Shown: positions 33,983-43,425 of the stretch, piece after piece
Layout of the letters: every line of letters begins with the position of its first letter
Position numbering within the stretch: position 1 is the first letter of the stretch
Origin: Bordetella trematum
GTDB lineage: Bacteria > Pseudomonadota > Gammaproteobacteria > Burkholderiales > Burkholderiaceae_B
DNA length: 64,000 bases
Assembly: GCF_900078335.1 (NCBI RefSeq)
Contig: NZ_FKBR01000014.1
Coordinates: 62,272 to 126,271 of the forward strand
Direction of reading: 5' to 3'
Made by a program: the position numbers and the translations under genes
Notes under the pieces: model-generated
Told to the model about the DNA's origin: nothing
The model's database searches: none
Seen by the model: only the letters and a program-made list of their open reading frames with translations

Positions 33983-35338
33983 ATGAGCGATTTTGATTTG
34001 GTGGTGCGCGGCAACATCGTCGAGCCGCAAGGCATCGTCGAAGACGGCTGGCTGGCGGTACGCGGCACGCAGGTAGCCGCCCGAGGTACGGGGCAGCCGC
34101 CTGCCGCGCGCGAGACGGTCGATGCGCGCGGCCAGTGGATCATGCCGGGCGTCATCGACGGCCAGGTGCATTCGGGCAGCCAGGCCAACCAGGAAGGGCT
34201 GGGCTGGGCCTCGCGCGCCGCGGCTGCCGGCGGCGTCACGGTCATGGTGGACATGCCTTATGACGACCCCGAACCGGTGGCCTCGCGCCCCCACCTGGAC
34301 GCCAAGATTGCCGAGGCCGAACGCGACTGCCACGTCGACGTGGCGCTGTTCGGCACGCTGAACCGCGAGCACGGCCTGGCCGCTGCCGCCGGCCTCATCG
34401 AAGGCGGCGTCTGCGCCTTCAAATTCTCGACCTTCGAAGCCACGCCGGGGCGCTTCCCGCGCATCGAGGAGGACGACCTCTACGAAGCCTTCCAGTTGAT
34501 CGCCCCGTCGGGCCTGGCCTGCAGCGTGCACAACCAGATGCAGGAGCTCACGCGCAAGAACATCGCCCGCCTGATCGAGGCCGGCGACACCGGCTGGGAC
34601 GCGTTCATGCGGGCCCACACGCCGCTGATCGAAAATCTGGCCACCGGCATCATCTACGAGCTCGGCGCCGAAACCGGGGCGCGCGCCCACGCCGTGCACG
34701 TGTCGACGGCACGCGGCTTTGAGCTGTGCAATATGTATCGCCGCGCCGGCCACCAGGCGAGCATCGAAACCTGCGTGCAATACCTGATGCTCAATCACGA
34801 AGAGCACACCCGCCGCTTCGGCGCCAAAACCAAACACTATCCGCCCATCCGCCCCAAGGCCGAGGTCGACCGCCTGTGGACCCACATCGCCCGGGATGAA
34901 TGCACCTTCGTGTCTTCGGACCACGTGAGTTGGGGCCTGGAGCGCAAGGGCAATCCCAACGTGTTCAAGAACGCCTCGGGCGGCCCCGGCCTGGAGACCC
35001 TGCTGCCGGCATTCTGGACCGGCTGCGAGGAGCACGGGATTTCGCCCTCGATGGTGGTGCGCCAGCTTTGCCTGAACCCGGCGCGCCACTTCCTGCTCGA
35101 TGACCGCAAGGGCTCGCTGGACGTGGGCCGCGATGCCGACATCGTCATCCTGAGCCCGGAGCGCTACGCCTTCGACCCTTCGGTCAGCCTGTCGGCAGTG
35201 AAGTGGAGCTCTTTCGAGGGCCGTGAATTCCGCGTGCGCGTGGCCGCCACCTGGTGCCGCGGCCAGCAGGTCTATGACGGTCAACGCATCGTCAACCAGG
35301 CCGGCCACGGACGCTTCCTGCGTCCGCGCCAGGCCTGA
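33983..35338 (+). CDS. Cyclic amidohydrolase (dihydropyrimidinase/hydantoinase family), QxH variant
   Basis: A 451-residue metal-dependent amidohydrolase. Visible ligands are Lys147 (FKFST, the carboxylated Lys position), His183 (SVHNQ), His239 (HAVHVST) and Asp313 (SSDHVSW). The first metal motif, normally HxH after PGxID, reads Gln61-Val-His63 (IDGQVHSG), so one alpha-metal ligand is replaced. ATG 33983 follows AAGGGAGA, a good ribosome site. In context it should open a hydantoin ring, giving an N-carbamoyl amino acid for the hydrolase encoded 26 bases downstream. Confidence 0.85.
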   Translation: MSDFDLVVRGNIVEPQGIVEDGWLAVRGTQVAARGTGQPPAARETVDARGQWIMPGVIDGQVHSGSQANQEGLGWASRAAAAGGVTVMVDMPYDDPEPVASRPHLDAKIAEAERDCHVDVALFGTLNREHGLAAAAGLIEGGVCAFKFSTFEATPGRFPRIEEDDLYEAFQLIAPSGLACSVHNQMQELTRKNIARLIEAGDTGWDAFMRAHTPLIENLATGIIYELGAETGARAHAVHVSTARGFELCNMYRRAGHQASIETCVQYLMLNHEEHTRRFGAKTKHYPPIRPKAEVDRLWTHIARDECTFVSSDHVSWGLERKGNPNVFKNASGGPGLETLLPAFWTGCEEHGISPSMVVRQLCLNPARHFLLDDRKGSLDVGRDADIVILSPERYAFDPSVSLSAVKWSSFEGREFRVRVAATWCRGQQVYDGQRIVNQAGHGRFLRPRQA

Positions 35339-35364
35339 ATCCGACCCTTATCGCGGACATCATC

Positions 35365-36636
35365 ATGGCATCTGAAACCGAATTTCCTCCCTTGAACGCC
35401 GAGCGCCTGTGGGCGCGGGTCGAAACGCTCTCGCGCATGACGCTGCCCGACGTGCCCTGGACCCGGCGCGCCTTCTCTCCCCTGTTCGAACAATCGCGCC
35501 AGTGGCTGCGCAGCGAGTTCGAGGCCGCCGGGCTGGCCGTGCGCCAGGATGCCGGCGGCAACCTGATCGGCGTGCGCGCCGGGCGCGACGCCACGCGCGC
35601 GCCGCTGTCCACCGGTTCGCACTGCGACACCGTGATGGGCGGCGGGCGCTTTGACGGCATCATCGGCGTGCTGGCCGGCATCGAGGTGGCCCACACCCTG
35701 CAGGAGCAGGGCGTAACGCTGGCACACCCCTTCGAGGTCATCGACTTCCTGTCCGAAGAGCCGAGCGACTACGGCATTTCCTGCGTCGGCAGCCGCGCGC
35801 TGTCGGGCCAGTTGCATGCCGACCAGCTGGCCGCACGCAACGCTGAAGGCGAAACCCTGGCGCAGGGGCTGCGACGCATCGGCGGCGATCCGGATGCGCT
35901 GAGCGCGCCCTTGCGCGGCCCCGGCGGCACGGCCGCCTTCGTCGAACTGCACATCGAGCAGGGGCCGGTGCTGGAGACGCGCGACCTGCCCATCGGCGTG
36001 GTCACCAACATCGTCGGAATCCGGCGCGTACTGATCACGGTGCACGGCCAGCCCGATCACGCCGGCACCACTCCCATGGACATCCGCCGTGATGCCCTGG
36101 TCGGCGCGGCGCGCGTCATCGACGCCGCCCATGCCCGCGCCACGGCGCTTGCCGGCAAGCCGCATTACGTGGTCGCCACCATCGGCCGCATCGCCATGAC
36201 GCCGAACGCGCCCAATGCGGTGCCAGGGCAGGTCGAACTGTTGATGGAGGTGCGCAGCGACAGCGATGCCGTCCTGGATGACTTCCCCGAAGCCGTGATG
36301 CAGTCGGTGCAGGCGCCCCTGGCGCAGCTGCGTCTGAGCGCGAGCTGCGCGCCGGTCAGCCGGGCGCGGCCGACCGACTGCTCGCCGCTGGTGATGGACG
36401 CCGTGCAGGCTGCCGCCGATCGCCTGGGCTACGCCAACATGCGCTTGCCCAGCGGCGCAGGTCATGATGCGGTCTACATGGCCCCCACCGGCCCGATCGG
36501 CATGATCTTCATCCCTTGCCTCGATGGCCGCAGCCACTGTCCGGAAGAGTCCATCACGCCGGCCCAATTGCTCGACGGCACGCGCGTGCTCTATGAAACC
36601 GTGCTGGAACTGGATCGTCGCCTGAGCCAGGGCTGA
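35365..36636 (+). CDS. Zn-dependent N-carbamoyl-L-amino-acid hydrolase (hydantoinase/carbamoylase, M20 family)
   Basis: A 423-residue amidase that removes the carbamoyl group from N-carbamoyl amino acids. M20-type metal residues are seen: His86 (TGSHCDTV), Asp97 (GGRFDG), Glu131-Glu132 (LSEEPSDYG), His in ELHIEQGP, and a late His in ITPAQ-preceding HCPEESIT. The dimerisation block is GQPDHAGTTPMDIRRDAL. The usual EEGSRF following the metal Glu reads EEPSDY. As second gene after the amidohydrolase, it probably releases glutamate from N-carbamoylglutamate; related enzymes act on allantoate or beta-ureidopropionate. Confidence 0.88.
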   Translation: MASETEFPPLNAERLWARVETLSRMTLPDVPWTRRAFSPLFEQSRQWLRSEFEAAGLAVRQDAGGNLIGVRAGRDATRAPLSTGSHCDTVMGGGRFDGIIGVLAGIEVAHTLQEQGVTLAHPFEVIDFLSEEPSDYGISCVGSRALSGQLHADQLAARNAEGETLAQGLRRIGGDPDALSAPLRGPGGTAAFVELHIEQGPVLETRDLPIGVVTNIVGIRRVLITVHGQPDHAGTTPMDIRRDALVGAARVIDAAHARATALAGKPHYVVATIGRIAMTPNAPNAVPGQVELLMEVRSDSDAVLDDFPEAVMQSVQAPLAQLRLSASCAPVSRARPTDCSPLVMDAVQAAADRLGYANMRLPSGAGHDAVYMAPTGPIGMIFIPCLDGRSHCPEESITPAQLLDGTRVLYETVLELDRRLSQG

Positions 36637-36641
36637 CCCGG

Positions 36642-36658
36642 CGTCCGGATGCCGGACG
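36642..36658. terminator. Hairpin between convergent amidase and tsaC genes
   Basis: Stem CGTCCGG/CCGGACG with ATG loop, 5 bases past the amidase stop. No T-run follows, so termination would be weak or factor-assisted. Confidence 0.4.
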
Positions 36659-36689
36659 GCGTGCCTGCGGGCCGCCGCCCGGCCCGGAT

Positions 36690-37712
36690 TCAACCGGCCA
36701 GACCGGCCGTGTCCAGGCTGAAGGCAGCCGCGGCGCGGCCGATGCGGTCATTGACCGCATCCCAGGCGGGATCGGCCGGCGGCGCCTGCACCCAGATGCG
36801 GGCATAGCCTTGCGTATCCAGGTCGCGCAACGTGGCGTACAGCGCCTGGGCATAGCGCGCCGGGTCGGCCGGCACGCGATGGCAATCCAGGCCCGGCAGA
36901 TCGGCGTGCCAGCCATAGGTCACCAGCGCGCTGCGTCCGGGCGGCAGGCCCTGTTGCGTCAGCTGCGCCCAGGCGGCCTCGTCGAGCAGGGCCAAGGGCG
37001 TGCGCGGCGCATAGTGCGCCTTGAGCGTGCCCGAGGCGCGCGGCGCAGCCGCATCCGGACGGCGCACCGGCACACCCAGCACCTGCGCCAGTTGCGCAGC
37101 GCTGATATGCCCGGGGCGCAGCAGCACCGGGCCCGCCCCCTGATCCAGGCGGGACAGATCCAGGATGGTGGATTCGATGCCGACCTCGGCTGCGCCGCCA
37201 TCGAGCACCGGCATGCCGGCAGCCACTTCATTGGGGAACTCGCTGCGCACATGCCCGGCCTGTGTCGGCGAGACATGGCCGAAGGTATTGGCCGACGGCG
37301 CCGCCACCCCGCCCTGACCGCCCGGCTTGAGCGCGGCAAAGGCAGCCAGCAGCGCCTGGGCGACCGGATGCGAGGGGCAACGGATGCCGATGCTGTCCTG
37401 CCCGCCGCTGACGGCTTCGCCGATGCCGGGGCGACGCTTGAGAATGAGGGTCAGCGGCCCCGGCCAGAAGGCCGCGATGAGACGCTCGGCCTCGGGCGGC
37501 ACTTCGCTAGCCCAATGCCGCAGATCGGCCTGCGGCGCCACATGCACAATGACCGGGTGCGTCGCCGGACGCCCCTTGGCGGCATAGATGCGCGCCACGG
37601 CCTCGGGATTCTCGGCATCGGCGCCCAGCCCGTAGACCGTCTCGGTCGGGAAGGCGACCAGGCCGCCTTGGGCCAGTCGCTGCGCCGCAGCGGCGATATC
37701 GGCATCAGCCAT
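36690..37712 (-). CDS. L-threonylcarbamoyladenylate synthase (Sua5/YwlC/TsaC)
   Basis: A 340-residue enzyme that makes threonylcarbamoyl-AMP for t6A37 modification of ANN-decoding tRNAs. The YrdC domain has GGLVAFPTETVYGLGADA, KGRPATHPVIVHV and SANTFGHVSPTQAGHV. The C-terminal domain (after about 200) makes it the longer Sua5 form. ATG 37712 (MADADIAAAA) overlaps the purK stop by 8 bases; ATG 37721 is an alternative three residues longer. Co-transcribed with purEK. Confidence 0.92.
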   Translation of the reverse strand: MADADIAAAAQRLAQGGLVAFPTETVYGLGADAENPEAVARIYAAKGRPATHPVIVHVAPQADLRHWASEVPPEAERLIAAFWPGPLTLILKRRPGIGEAVSGGQDSIGIRCPSHPVAQALLAAFAALKPGGQGGVAAPSANTFGHVSPTQAGHVRSEFPNEVAAGMPVLDGGAAEVGIESTILDLSRLDQGAGPVLLRPGHISAAQLAQVLGVPVRRPDAAAPRASGTLKAHYAPRTPLALLDEAAWAQLTQQGLPPGRSALVTYGWHADLPGLDCHRVPADPARYAQALYATLRDLDTQGYARIWVQAPPADPAWDAVNDRIGRAAAAFSLDTAGLAG

Positions 37713-38889
37713 GGCGGACATCCGGCGCCGGCAGGCCGAGCACCTGAGCCACGCTTGCGGCATCGGCCTGCACCTTGGCCAACGGATGACCGACCACGGT
37801 CAGGTGGCCCATCTTGCGGCCACGGCGGGCCTCTTCCTTGCCATACAGATGCAGCTTGGCGCAATCGACGGCCAAGGCGCCCGCCCAGTCGGGCTCGCGC
37901 GGCGTCTCGCCATCGAACCAGCTGTCGCCCAGCAGATTGAGCATGACCGCCGGCGCCAGCAGCCCGGTGCTGCCCAGCGGCAAGCCGGCCATCACTCGCG
38001 CCTGCTGTTCGAACTGGCTGGTCACGCAGGCATCCAGGGTGTAGTGGCCGCTGTTGTGCGGGCGCGGCGCCATTTCATTGACCACCAGCGCGCCGTTGCG
38101 CAGCACGAAGAACTCCACGCACAGCACGCCGTGGTAATCGAGGCCCTGGGCGATCGCCTGAGCCGCCTGGCGCGCCTGTTCCTGCAGCGCCAGCGAGCCT
38201 TCCTCGCCGACGGTGGAGACGGCCAGGATGCCCTCGTGATGCACGTTGCGTGCAATCGGGAACACCACGTTGGCGCCATCAAAGCCGCGCGCGATGATCA
38301 CCGAGATTTCGTAGTCCAGCGGCAGCAGCGCTTCCAGCACACAGGGCACGCCGCCGAAGGCCTCGAAGGCGGCCAGCGCATCTTCGCGATTGCTGACGCG
38401 CGCCTGGCCCTTGCCATCGTAGCCCAGGCGGGCGGCCTTCAGGATGCCCGGAAACAGGTGCTCGCCGGCGGAGCGCAGATCATCGGCGTCGTGTACCGCC
38501 ACATAGGGCGCCACGGCGATGCCCTGGGCGGCGATGAACTGCTTTTCCGCGATGCGATCCTGCGCTACCGCGACAGCGTCGCCCGACGGGCTGACGCGGC
38601 AACGGCGGGCCAGCACGCGCAGGCTGTCGGCAGGCACGTTCTCGAACTCGGTGCTGATCACGGTGCAGCGATCGGCCAGCGCGGCCAGGCCCGCGGCATC
38701 ATCATAGGCGGCACAGATATGCAGATCGGCCACGCGGCCGGCCGGGCAATCCTGGGCGGGGTCCAGCACCGCCACGCGATAGCCCAGGCTTTGCGCGGCA
38801 TGACAGAACATGCGGCCCAGTTGCCCGCCGCCCAGCAGGCCCAGCCAGCCGCCAGGGGCAACGATGAGTTCGGAATGAGATTGCGACAT
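37705..38889 (-). CDS. purK: 5-(carboxyamino)imidazole ribonucleotide synthase
   Basis: ATP-grasp enzyme, 394 residues, that carboxylates aminoimidazole ribonucleotide in purine synthesis. Family blocks are LGLLGGGQLGRMFCHAA, EFENVP and EMAPRPHNSGHYTLDACVTS. It starts 96 bases after the purE stop, with a small hairpin between, and overlaps tsaC. The cytoplasmic partner is PurE. Confidence 0.95.
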   Translation of the reverse strand: MSQSHSELIVAPGGWLGLLGGGQLGRMFCHAAQSLGYRVAVLDPAQDCPAGRVADLHICAAYDDAAGLAALADRCTVISTEFENVPADSLRVLARRCRVSPSGDAVAVAQDRIAEKQFIAAQGIAVAPYVAVHDADDLRSAGEHLFPGILKAARLGYDGKGQARVSNREDALAAFEAFGGVPCVLEALLPLDYEISVIIARGFDGANVVFPIARNVHHEGILAVSTVGEEGSLALQEQARQAAQAIAQGLDYHGVLCVEFFVLRNGALVVNEMAPRPHNSGHYTLDACVTSQFEQQARVMAGLPLGSTGLLAPAVMLNLLGDSWFDGETPREPDWAGALAVDCAKLHLYGKEEARRGRKMGHLTVVGHPLAKVQADAASVAQVLGLPAPDVRHG

Positions 38890-38910
38890 GGTCAGTCCCG
38901 CCCGGGGCGG

Positions 38911-38937
38911 GGAAAACAGGGCGCCCCGAAGGACGCC
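38911..38937 (-). terminator. TTCG-loop hairpin between purE and purK
   Basis: On the minus strand GGCGTCC-TTCG-GGGCGCC (one G-U pair) is followed by CTGTTTTCC. It may partly terminate transcription so that purE exceeds purK. Confidence 0.45.
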
Positions 38938-38985
38938 GCGATCAGAAAAGCCGCCGGCGCCGGGCGCAGGCGGTGCGAACGGCGA

Positions 38986-39501
38986 TCAGGCCTGCGGCGG
39001 CAGCGTCATGTTGCGCGCGGTCTCGGTCTGCGCGGCACGAAACGCCAGCAGTTTGGCGTGCAGGGCATCATCGGTGGTGGCCAGCGTGGCGATGGCATGC
39101 AACGCCGCGTTGGCGGCCCCCGCCTCGCCGATGGCGAACGTGGCCACCGGCACGCCCTTGGGCATCTGCACTATGGACAGCAGCGAATCCTCGCCGCGCA
39201 AATAGCGCGAAGGCACGGGCACGCCGAACACCGGCACCTCGGTCAGGGCGGCCATCATGCCCGGCAGGTGGGCAGCGCCCCCGGCGCCGGCGATGATGGC
39301 GCGCAGCCCGCGGGCGCGCGCCTGCGCGCCGTAGTCGGCCATATCCTGAGGCATGCGGTGGGCGGAAATCACGCGCGCCTCGAAAGGCACGCCGAACGAC
39401 TCCAGCATCGCCACGGCATTTTTCATGACCTCCCAATCGCTGGAAGATCCCATGATGACGCCCACCACAGGGGCGCCGGTAACCGAAGAGTGTGTGGTCA
39501 T
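38986..39501 (-). CDS. purE: 5-(carboxyamino)imidazole ribonucleotide mutase
   Basis: Class I PurE, 171 residues, converts N5-CAIR to CAIR. The signature [16 protein letters not shown] and [14 protein letters not shown] with the catalytic His are present. Standard length. It lies between purC and purK. Confidence 0.96.
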   Translation of the reverse strand: MTTHSSVTGAPVVGVIMGSSSDWEVMKNAVAMLESFGVPFEARVISAHRMPQDMADYGAQARARGLRAIIAGAGGAAHLPGMMAALTEVPVFGVPVPSRYLRGEDSLLSIVQMPKGVPVATFAIGEAGAANAALHAIATLATTDDALHAKLLAFRAAQTETARNMTLPPQA

Positions 39502-39668
39502 GAGCGGGTTCGATGCGCCCGGGCGGCGCAGCAGTGAAGAAACCAGGCCGGGGATGTCCCCGGCCGCGAAGGCAGTTATTTTACCCGCCTTCTGATGTCT
39601 CCCCTAGAACGGGGACGCTCCATGCCGGGCGGAAACGGCGCGACGCGCCAGAAATGCCGGCCACCACG

Positions 39669-39678
39669 CCCCCCCCCC
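39669..39678. repeat. Run of ten C in the purC-purE gap
   Basis: A ten-base poly-C tract in the 240-base gap 39502-39741. It is outside any supported gene. The gap otherwise holds only the purC terminator. Confidence 0.7.
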
Positions 39679-39686
39679 ATCGCCCG

Positions 39687-39713
39687 CAAAAGCAAAAGCG
39701 CCCCGAAGGGCGC
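39687..39713 (-). terminator. Terminator after purC
   Basis: Stem GCGCCC/GGGCGC with CGAA (TTCG on the minus strand) loop, followed on the minus strand by TTTTGCTTTTGC. It begins 29 bases past the purC stop. Confidence 0.7.
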
Positions 39714-39741
39714 CGGTGACGATCGCGGGGAACGCGCGGGC

Positions 39742-40623
39742 TCAGGCCGTCAGGCGGTCCAGGGCTTCACGGTACTTGGCGGCCGTCTTTTCCAGCACGT
39801 CCTGGGGCAGGCGCGGCGCGGGGGCCGTCTTGTCCCAGGGCTGGGTTTCCAGCCAATCGCGCACGAACTGCTTGTCGAACGACGGGGGGCTGGTGCCTTC
39901 GCGATAGCCATCGGCCGGCCAGAAGCGCGAGGAATCGGGCGTGAGCACTTCGTCCATCAGGTGCAGCTGACCCCGGTCGTCCAGGCCGAACTCGAACTTG
40001 GTGTCGGCGATCATGATGCCCTTGGTGGCCGCGTAGGCCGACGCTTCGGCATACAGCCGCAACGTCACGTCGCGGATGCGCTCGGCCATTTCCTCACCGA
40101 CTTCGGCGACCACATGTGCGAAGTCGACGTTCTCGTCGTGCAGGCCGAACTCGGCCTTGGCTGCGGGCGTGAAAATGGGCTCGGGCAGGCGGCTGGCCTG
40201 ACGCAGGCCCTCGGGCAGGCGGATGCCGCAGACGGCGCCGCTGTCCTGGTAGTCCTTCCAGCCCGAACCGATCAGATAACCGCGCGCCACGGCCTCGACC
40301 AGAATGGGCTTGAGGCGCTTGACCACGACCGCGCGGCCGCGCACCTGGTCCACCTCATCGGGGGCCACCACATCTTCGGCGCGCACGCCGGTGGAATGGT
40401 TGGGCAGGATGTGGGCCAGCTTGCCGAGCCAGAACTCGGTCAATTCGGTCAGGACCTGGCCCTTGCCCGGAATGGGGTCGTCCAGGATGACGTCGAAAGC
40501 CGAGATACGGTCGGTGGCCACGATCAGCAACTTGTCGTCGCCGACCGCGTACATATCACGCACCTTGCCGCGCCCCAGAAGAGGCAGGGACTTGATGCTG
40601 GATTCATGCAAAGCGGAAGTCAC
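39742..40623 (-). CDS. purC: Phosphoribosylaminoimidazole-succinocarboxamide synthase
   Basis: SAICAR synthetase, 293 residues, joins CAIR and aspartate. Signature blocks are [36 protein letters not shown] and [12 protein letters not shown]. It lies downstream of fba with 171 bases and a strong terminator between, so it probably has its own promoter. Confidence 0.96.
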   Translation of the reverse strand: MTSALHESSIKSLPLLGRGKVRDMYAVGDDKLLIVATDRISAFDVILDDPIPGKGQVLTELTEFWLGKLAHILPNHSTGVRAEDVVAPDEVDQVRGRAVVVKRLKPILVEAVARGYLIGSGWKDYQDSGAVCGIRLPEGLRQASRLPEPIFTPAAKAEFGLHDENVDFAHVVAEVGEEMAERIRDVTLRLYAEASAYAATKGIMIADTKFEFGLDDRGQLHLMDEVLTPDSSRFWPADGYREGTSPPSFDKQFVRDWLETQPWDKTAPAPRLPQDVLEKTAAKYREALDRLTA

Positions 40624-40756
40624 GGATTGAGCCTATGGCGGTAAAGATTCCGTCGGCCGACGGAAAGCCCCGGAGCGCCGGCACGCCGGCGGGAGCATTG
40701 GGAAAGAGCTATAGATTACTGCAAAAGCAGCCGCGCCCGCAGCGGGCGGGCAGATG

Positions 40757-40784
40757 TGAAAAAGGCCCCGAGGGGCCTTTTTCA
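40757..40784. terminator. Terminator after fba
   Basis: A 13-bp perfect stem TGAAAAAGGCCCC/GGGGCCTTTTTCA with a GA centre, 10 bases past the fba stop. Symmetric A and T runs allow both directions. Confidence 0.85.
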
Positions 40785-40794
40785 TCAGGTCGGC

Positions 40795-41859
40795 TTACTG
40801 CACGACCTGCGCCAGTTTGCCGGAGGCATACAGCCCGGCCATGTCGCTGAGCGACACCGGCTTGATCTTGCTGCCGTTGCCGGCAGCGCCGAAGGCCGTG
40901 TAGCGTGCCACGCAGACCGCCTTGGCAGCGGCACGGGCCGGCTTGAGGTACTCGCGCGGGTCGAACTTGGAGGGGTTCTCGGCGAAGAAGCGACGGATCG
41001 CGCCGGTCATGGCCAGGCGGATGTCGGTGTCGATGTTGATCTTGCGCACGCCGAACTTGATGGCCTCCTGGATCTCTTCGACCGGCACGCCGTAGGTTTC
41101 CTTCATGTCGCCGCCGAACTCGCGGATCTCGGCCAGCAGTTCCTGCGGCACGCTGGAGCTGCCGTGCATCACCAGGTGGGTGTTCGGCAGACGGGCGTGG
41201 ATTTCCTTGATGCGCTGGATCGACAGGATGTCGCCGGTGGGCTTGCGCGTGAACTTGTAGGCGCCGTGGCTGGTGCCGATGGCGATGGCCAGGGCATCGA
41301 GCTGGGTGCGGCGCACGAAGTCGGCGGCCTGCTCCGGATCGGTCAGCAACTGATCCATGGTGAGCTTGCCGTCGGCGCCGTGGCCGTCTTCCTTGTCGCC
41401 TTCCATGGTTTCGAGCGAGCCCAGGCAGCCCAGTTCGCCTTCGACCGTCACGCCCAGTTTGTGAGCCATGTCGACCACCTTGCGGGTCACGTCGACGTTG
41501 TATTCGTAGTCGGCAATGGTCTTGCCGTCTTCTTTCAGCGAGCCGTCCATCATGACGCTGGAGAAGCCCAGGTCAATGGCGCCCTGACAGATGGCAGGCG
41601 ACTGGCCGTGATCCTGGTGCATCACCACCGGGATATGCGGATACGACTCCACGGCGGCCTGGATCAGCAGCTTCAGGAAACCTTCGCCGGCATATTTCCG
41701 GGCGCCGGCCGAAGCCTGCATGATGACCGGGCTGTCGGTTTCCGCCGCGGCTTCCATGATGGCCTGGACCTGCTCCAGATTGTTGACGTTGAAGGCGGGA
41801 ATGCCATAACCATTCTCGGCCGCATGGTCGAGCAACTGGCGCATGGAAACGAGGGCCAT
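40795..41859 (-). CDS. fba: Class II fructose-1,6-bisphosphate aldolase
   Basis: Zn-dependent aldolase of glycolysis/gluconeogenesis, 354 residues, of the Calvin-cycle-type subgroup common in beta-proteobacteria. Blocks seen: [15 protein letters not shown], the metal-binding PVVMHQDHG, and [23 protein letters not shown] lies before the ATG. It heads the fba-purC-purE-purK-tsaC row, and a dctA-like gene lies on its other side. Confidence 0.96.
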   Translation of the reverse strand: MALVSMRQLLDHAAENGYGIPAFNVNNLEQVQAIMEAAAETDSPVIMQASAGARKYAGEGFLKLLIQAAVESYPHIPVVMHQDHGQSPAICQGAIDLGFSSVMMDGSLKEDGKTIADYEYNVDVTRKVVDMAHKLGVTVEGELGCLGSLETMEGDKEDGHGADGKLTMDQLLTDPEQAADFVRRTQLDALAIAIGTSHGAYKFTRKPTGDILSIQRIKEIHARLPNTHLVMHGSSSVPQELLAEIREFGGDMKETYGVPVEEIQEAIKFGVRKINIDTDIRLAMTGAIRRFFAENPSKFDPREYLKPARAAAKAVCVARYTAFGAAGNGSKIKPVSLSDMAGLYASGKLAQVVQ

Positions 41860-42014
41860 AAAAAGGACTCCTGAATTCGGGTGAAGATGGGGAAGATGAA
41901 ATCCGGCGAATTCCGTGATTTTAGCCGGGTTTGCGATGCAGTCCCATGCCGGCCGGCCTGGGTGATTTGTTGCAGTTCTTTACCTGGCCGCCGGGGTCGC
42001 CGGCAAAGGGGAAT

Positions 42015-42043
42015 TTTTGTCGTTTTTCGATTAAGGCTATGAT
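42015..42043 (+). promoter_or_regulatory. Candidate promoter of the dicarboxylate transporter gene
   Basis: TTTTGT (42015-42020) and TATGAT (42038-42043) are 17 bases apart in an AT-rich stretch, about 90 bases upstream of the ATG. The remaining part of the 41860-42130 gap shows nothing recognisable. Confidence 0.4.
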
Positions 42044-42130
42044 TCCGTTCTGCCTTTCCGATACATCGGGCGTATTACCCCCTCTCCTGGCCGGCCGCAT
42101 CGCGCTTGCGGGCCTTCTCTGTAGTTGATC

Positions 42131-43408
42131 ATGAACACCAAAAAACTGACGCGTTACATCGGCATCTCCATGGTGCTGGGCATCGCCGTGGGCTACGCAT
42201 GCCACCGCTATGCGCAGGATGCCGCCCATGCCGAACAAATCGCCTCCTACTTCAGCATGGTGACCACCATCTTCCTGCGCCTGATCAAGATGATCATCGC
42301 GCCGCTGGTCTTCGCCACACTGGTATCGGGCCTGGCCAGCATGACCGATGGCCGCGCCGTCGGCCGCATCGGCCTGCGTGCCATGCTGTGGTTCGTCAGC
42401 GCGTCCTTCCTGTCGCTGCTGCTGGGGCTGCTGCTGGTCAATGTGTTCCAGCCCGGCGCCGATCTCAACCGCGCGCTGCCGGACGCCGGCGCCTCGACCT
42501 CGCTGAAGACGGGCGACTTCACCCTGCAGGGTTTCCTGACCCACGTCTTCCCGAGCAGCATCATCCAGGCCATGGCCAACAACGAGATTCTGCAGATCCT
42601 GGTGTTCTCGCTGTTCTTCGGCGCGGCGCTGGCCTATGTGCGCCGCGACGGCCACACCACCATCGTCAATGCCATCGACGAGCTCGCCAAGGTGATGTTC
42701 CGCCTGACCGACTACGTCATGCGCTTCGCGCCGCTGGGCGTGTTCGCCGCCATGGCGGCAGTCATCACGACCGAAGGCCTGGGCGTGCTGGTGACCTACG
42801 GCAAGCTGATCGGCGAGTTCTATCTCGGGCTGGTGCTGCTGTGGGCGTTGCTGTTCGGTGTCGGCTATCTGTTCCTGCGTCGCGATGTGTTCCGCCTGGG
42901 CGGGCTGATCAAGGAACCCACCCTGCTGGCCTTCTCCACCGCCAGCAGCGAATCGGCCTACCCCAAGACCATCGAGGCGCTGACCCGCTTTGGCGTGCCG
43001 CCGCGCGTCTCCGGCTTCGTGCTGCCGCTGGGCTACTCCTTCAACCTGGACGGCTCCATGATGTACCAGGCCTTCGCGGTGCTGTTCATCGCCCAGGCCT
43101 ATGAAATCCCCATGACCTTCACCCAGCAGTTGATGCTGCTGCTGGTGCTGATGATCACCAGCAAAGGCATGGCCGGGGTGGCGCGCGCCTCGCTGGTGGT
43201 GGTGGCGGCCACCCTGCCGATGTTCGATCTGCCTGAAGCCGGGCTGCTGCTCATCATGGGCATCGACCAGTTCTTCGACATGGGCCGCACCGCCACCAAC
43301 GTGGTCGGCAACAGCATGGCCACCGCCGTGATCGCCAAGATGGAGGGTGGCGAGTCCGCCAGCCCCGATGAGATCGCCGCGGCCAGCGCGGAAGAACAAC
43401 GGGCCTGA
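42131..43408 (+). CDS. Dicarboxylate/amino acid:cation symporter (DctA/GltP family)
   Basis: A 425-residue inner-membrane symporter of the DAACS family. The first helix LTRYIGISMVLGIAVGYACH, the HP1 serine-rich loop FSTASSESAYPKT and the substrate/Na+ motif YSFNLDGSMMYQ are present, as is the C-terminal MGRTATNVVGNSMATAVIAK. Substrates are typically C4-dicarboxylates, glutamate or aspartate. ATG 42131 is preferred to TTG 42125. It ends at a long terminator and is monocistronic. Confidence 0.92.
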   Translation: MNTKKLTRYIGISMVLGIAVGYACHRYAQDAAHAEQIASYFSMVTTIFLRLIKMIIAPLVFATLVSGLASMTDGRAVGRIGLRAMLWFVSASFLSLLLGLLLVNVFQPGADLNRALPDAGASTSLKTGDFTLQGFLTHVFPSSIIQAMANNEILQILVFSLFFGAALAYVRRDGHTTIVNAIDELAKVMFRLTDYVMRFAPLGVFAAMAAVITTEGLGVLVTYGKLIGEFYLGLVLLWALLFGVGYLFLRRDVFRLGGLIKEPTLLAFSTASSESAYPKTIEALTRFGVPPRVSGFVLPLGYSFNLDGSMMYQAFAVLFIAQAYEIPMTFTQQLMLLLVLMITSKGMAGVARASLVVVAATLPMFDLPEAGLLLIMGIDQFFDMGRTATNVVGNSMATAVIAKMEGGESASPDEIAAASAEEQRA

Positions 43409-43425
43409 CCCGGGTCCGGCAATGC

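Noticed and set aside
39669-39678. Poly-C tract as a phase-variation switch
   Set aside because: It lies beyond the purC terminator and outside any supported coding or promoter sequence, so a change in length would have no evident effect.
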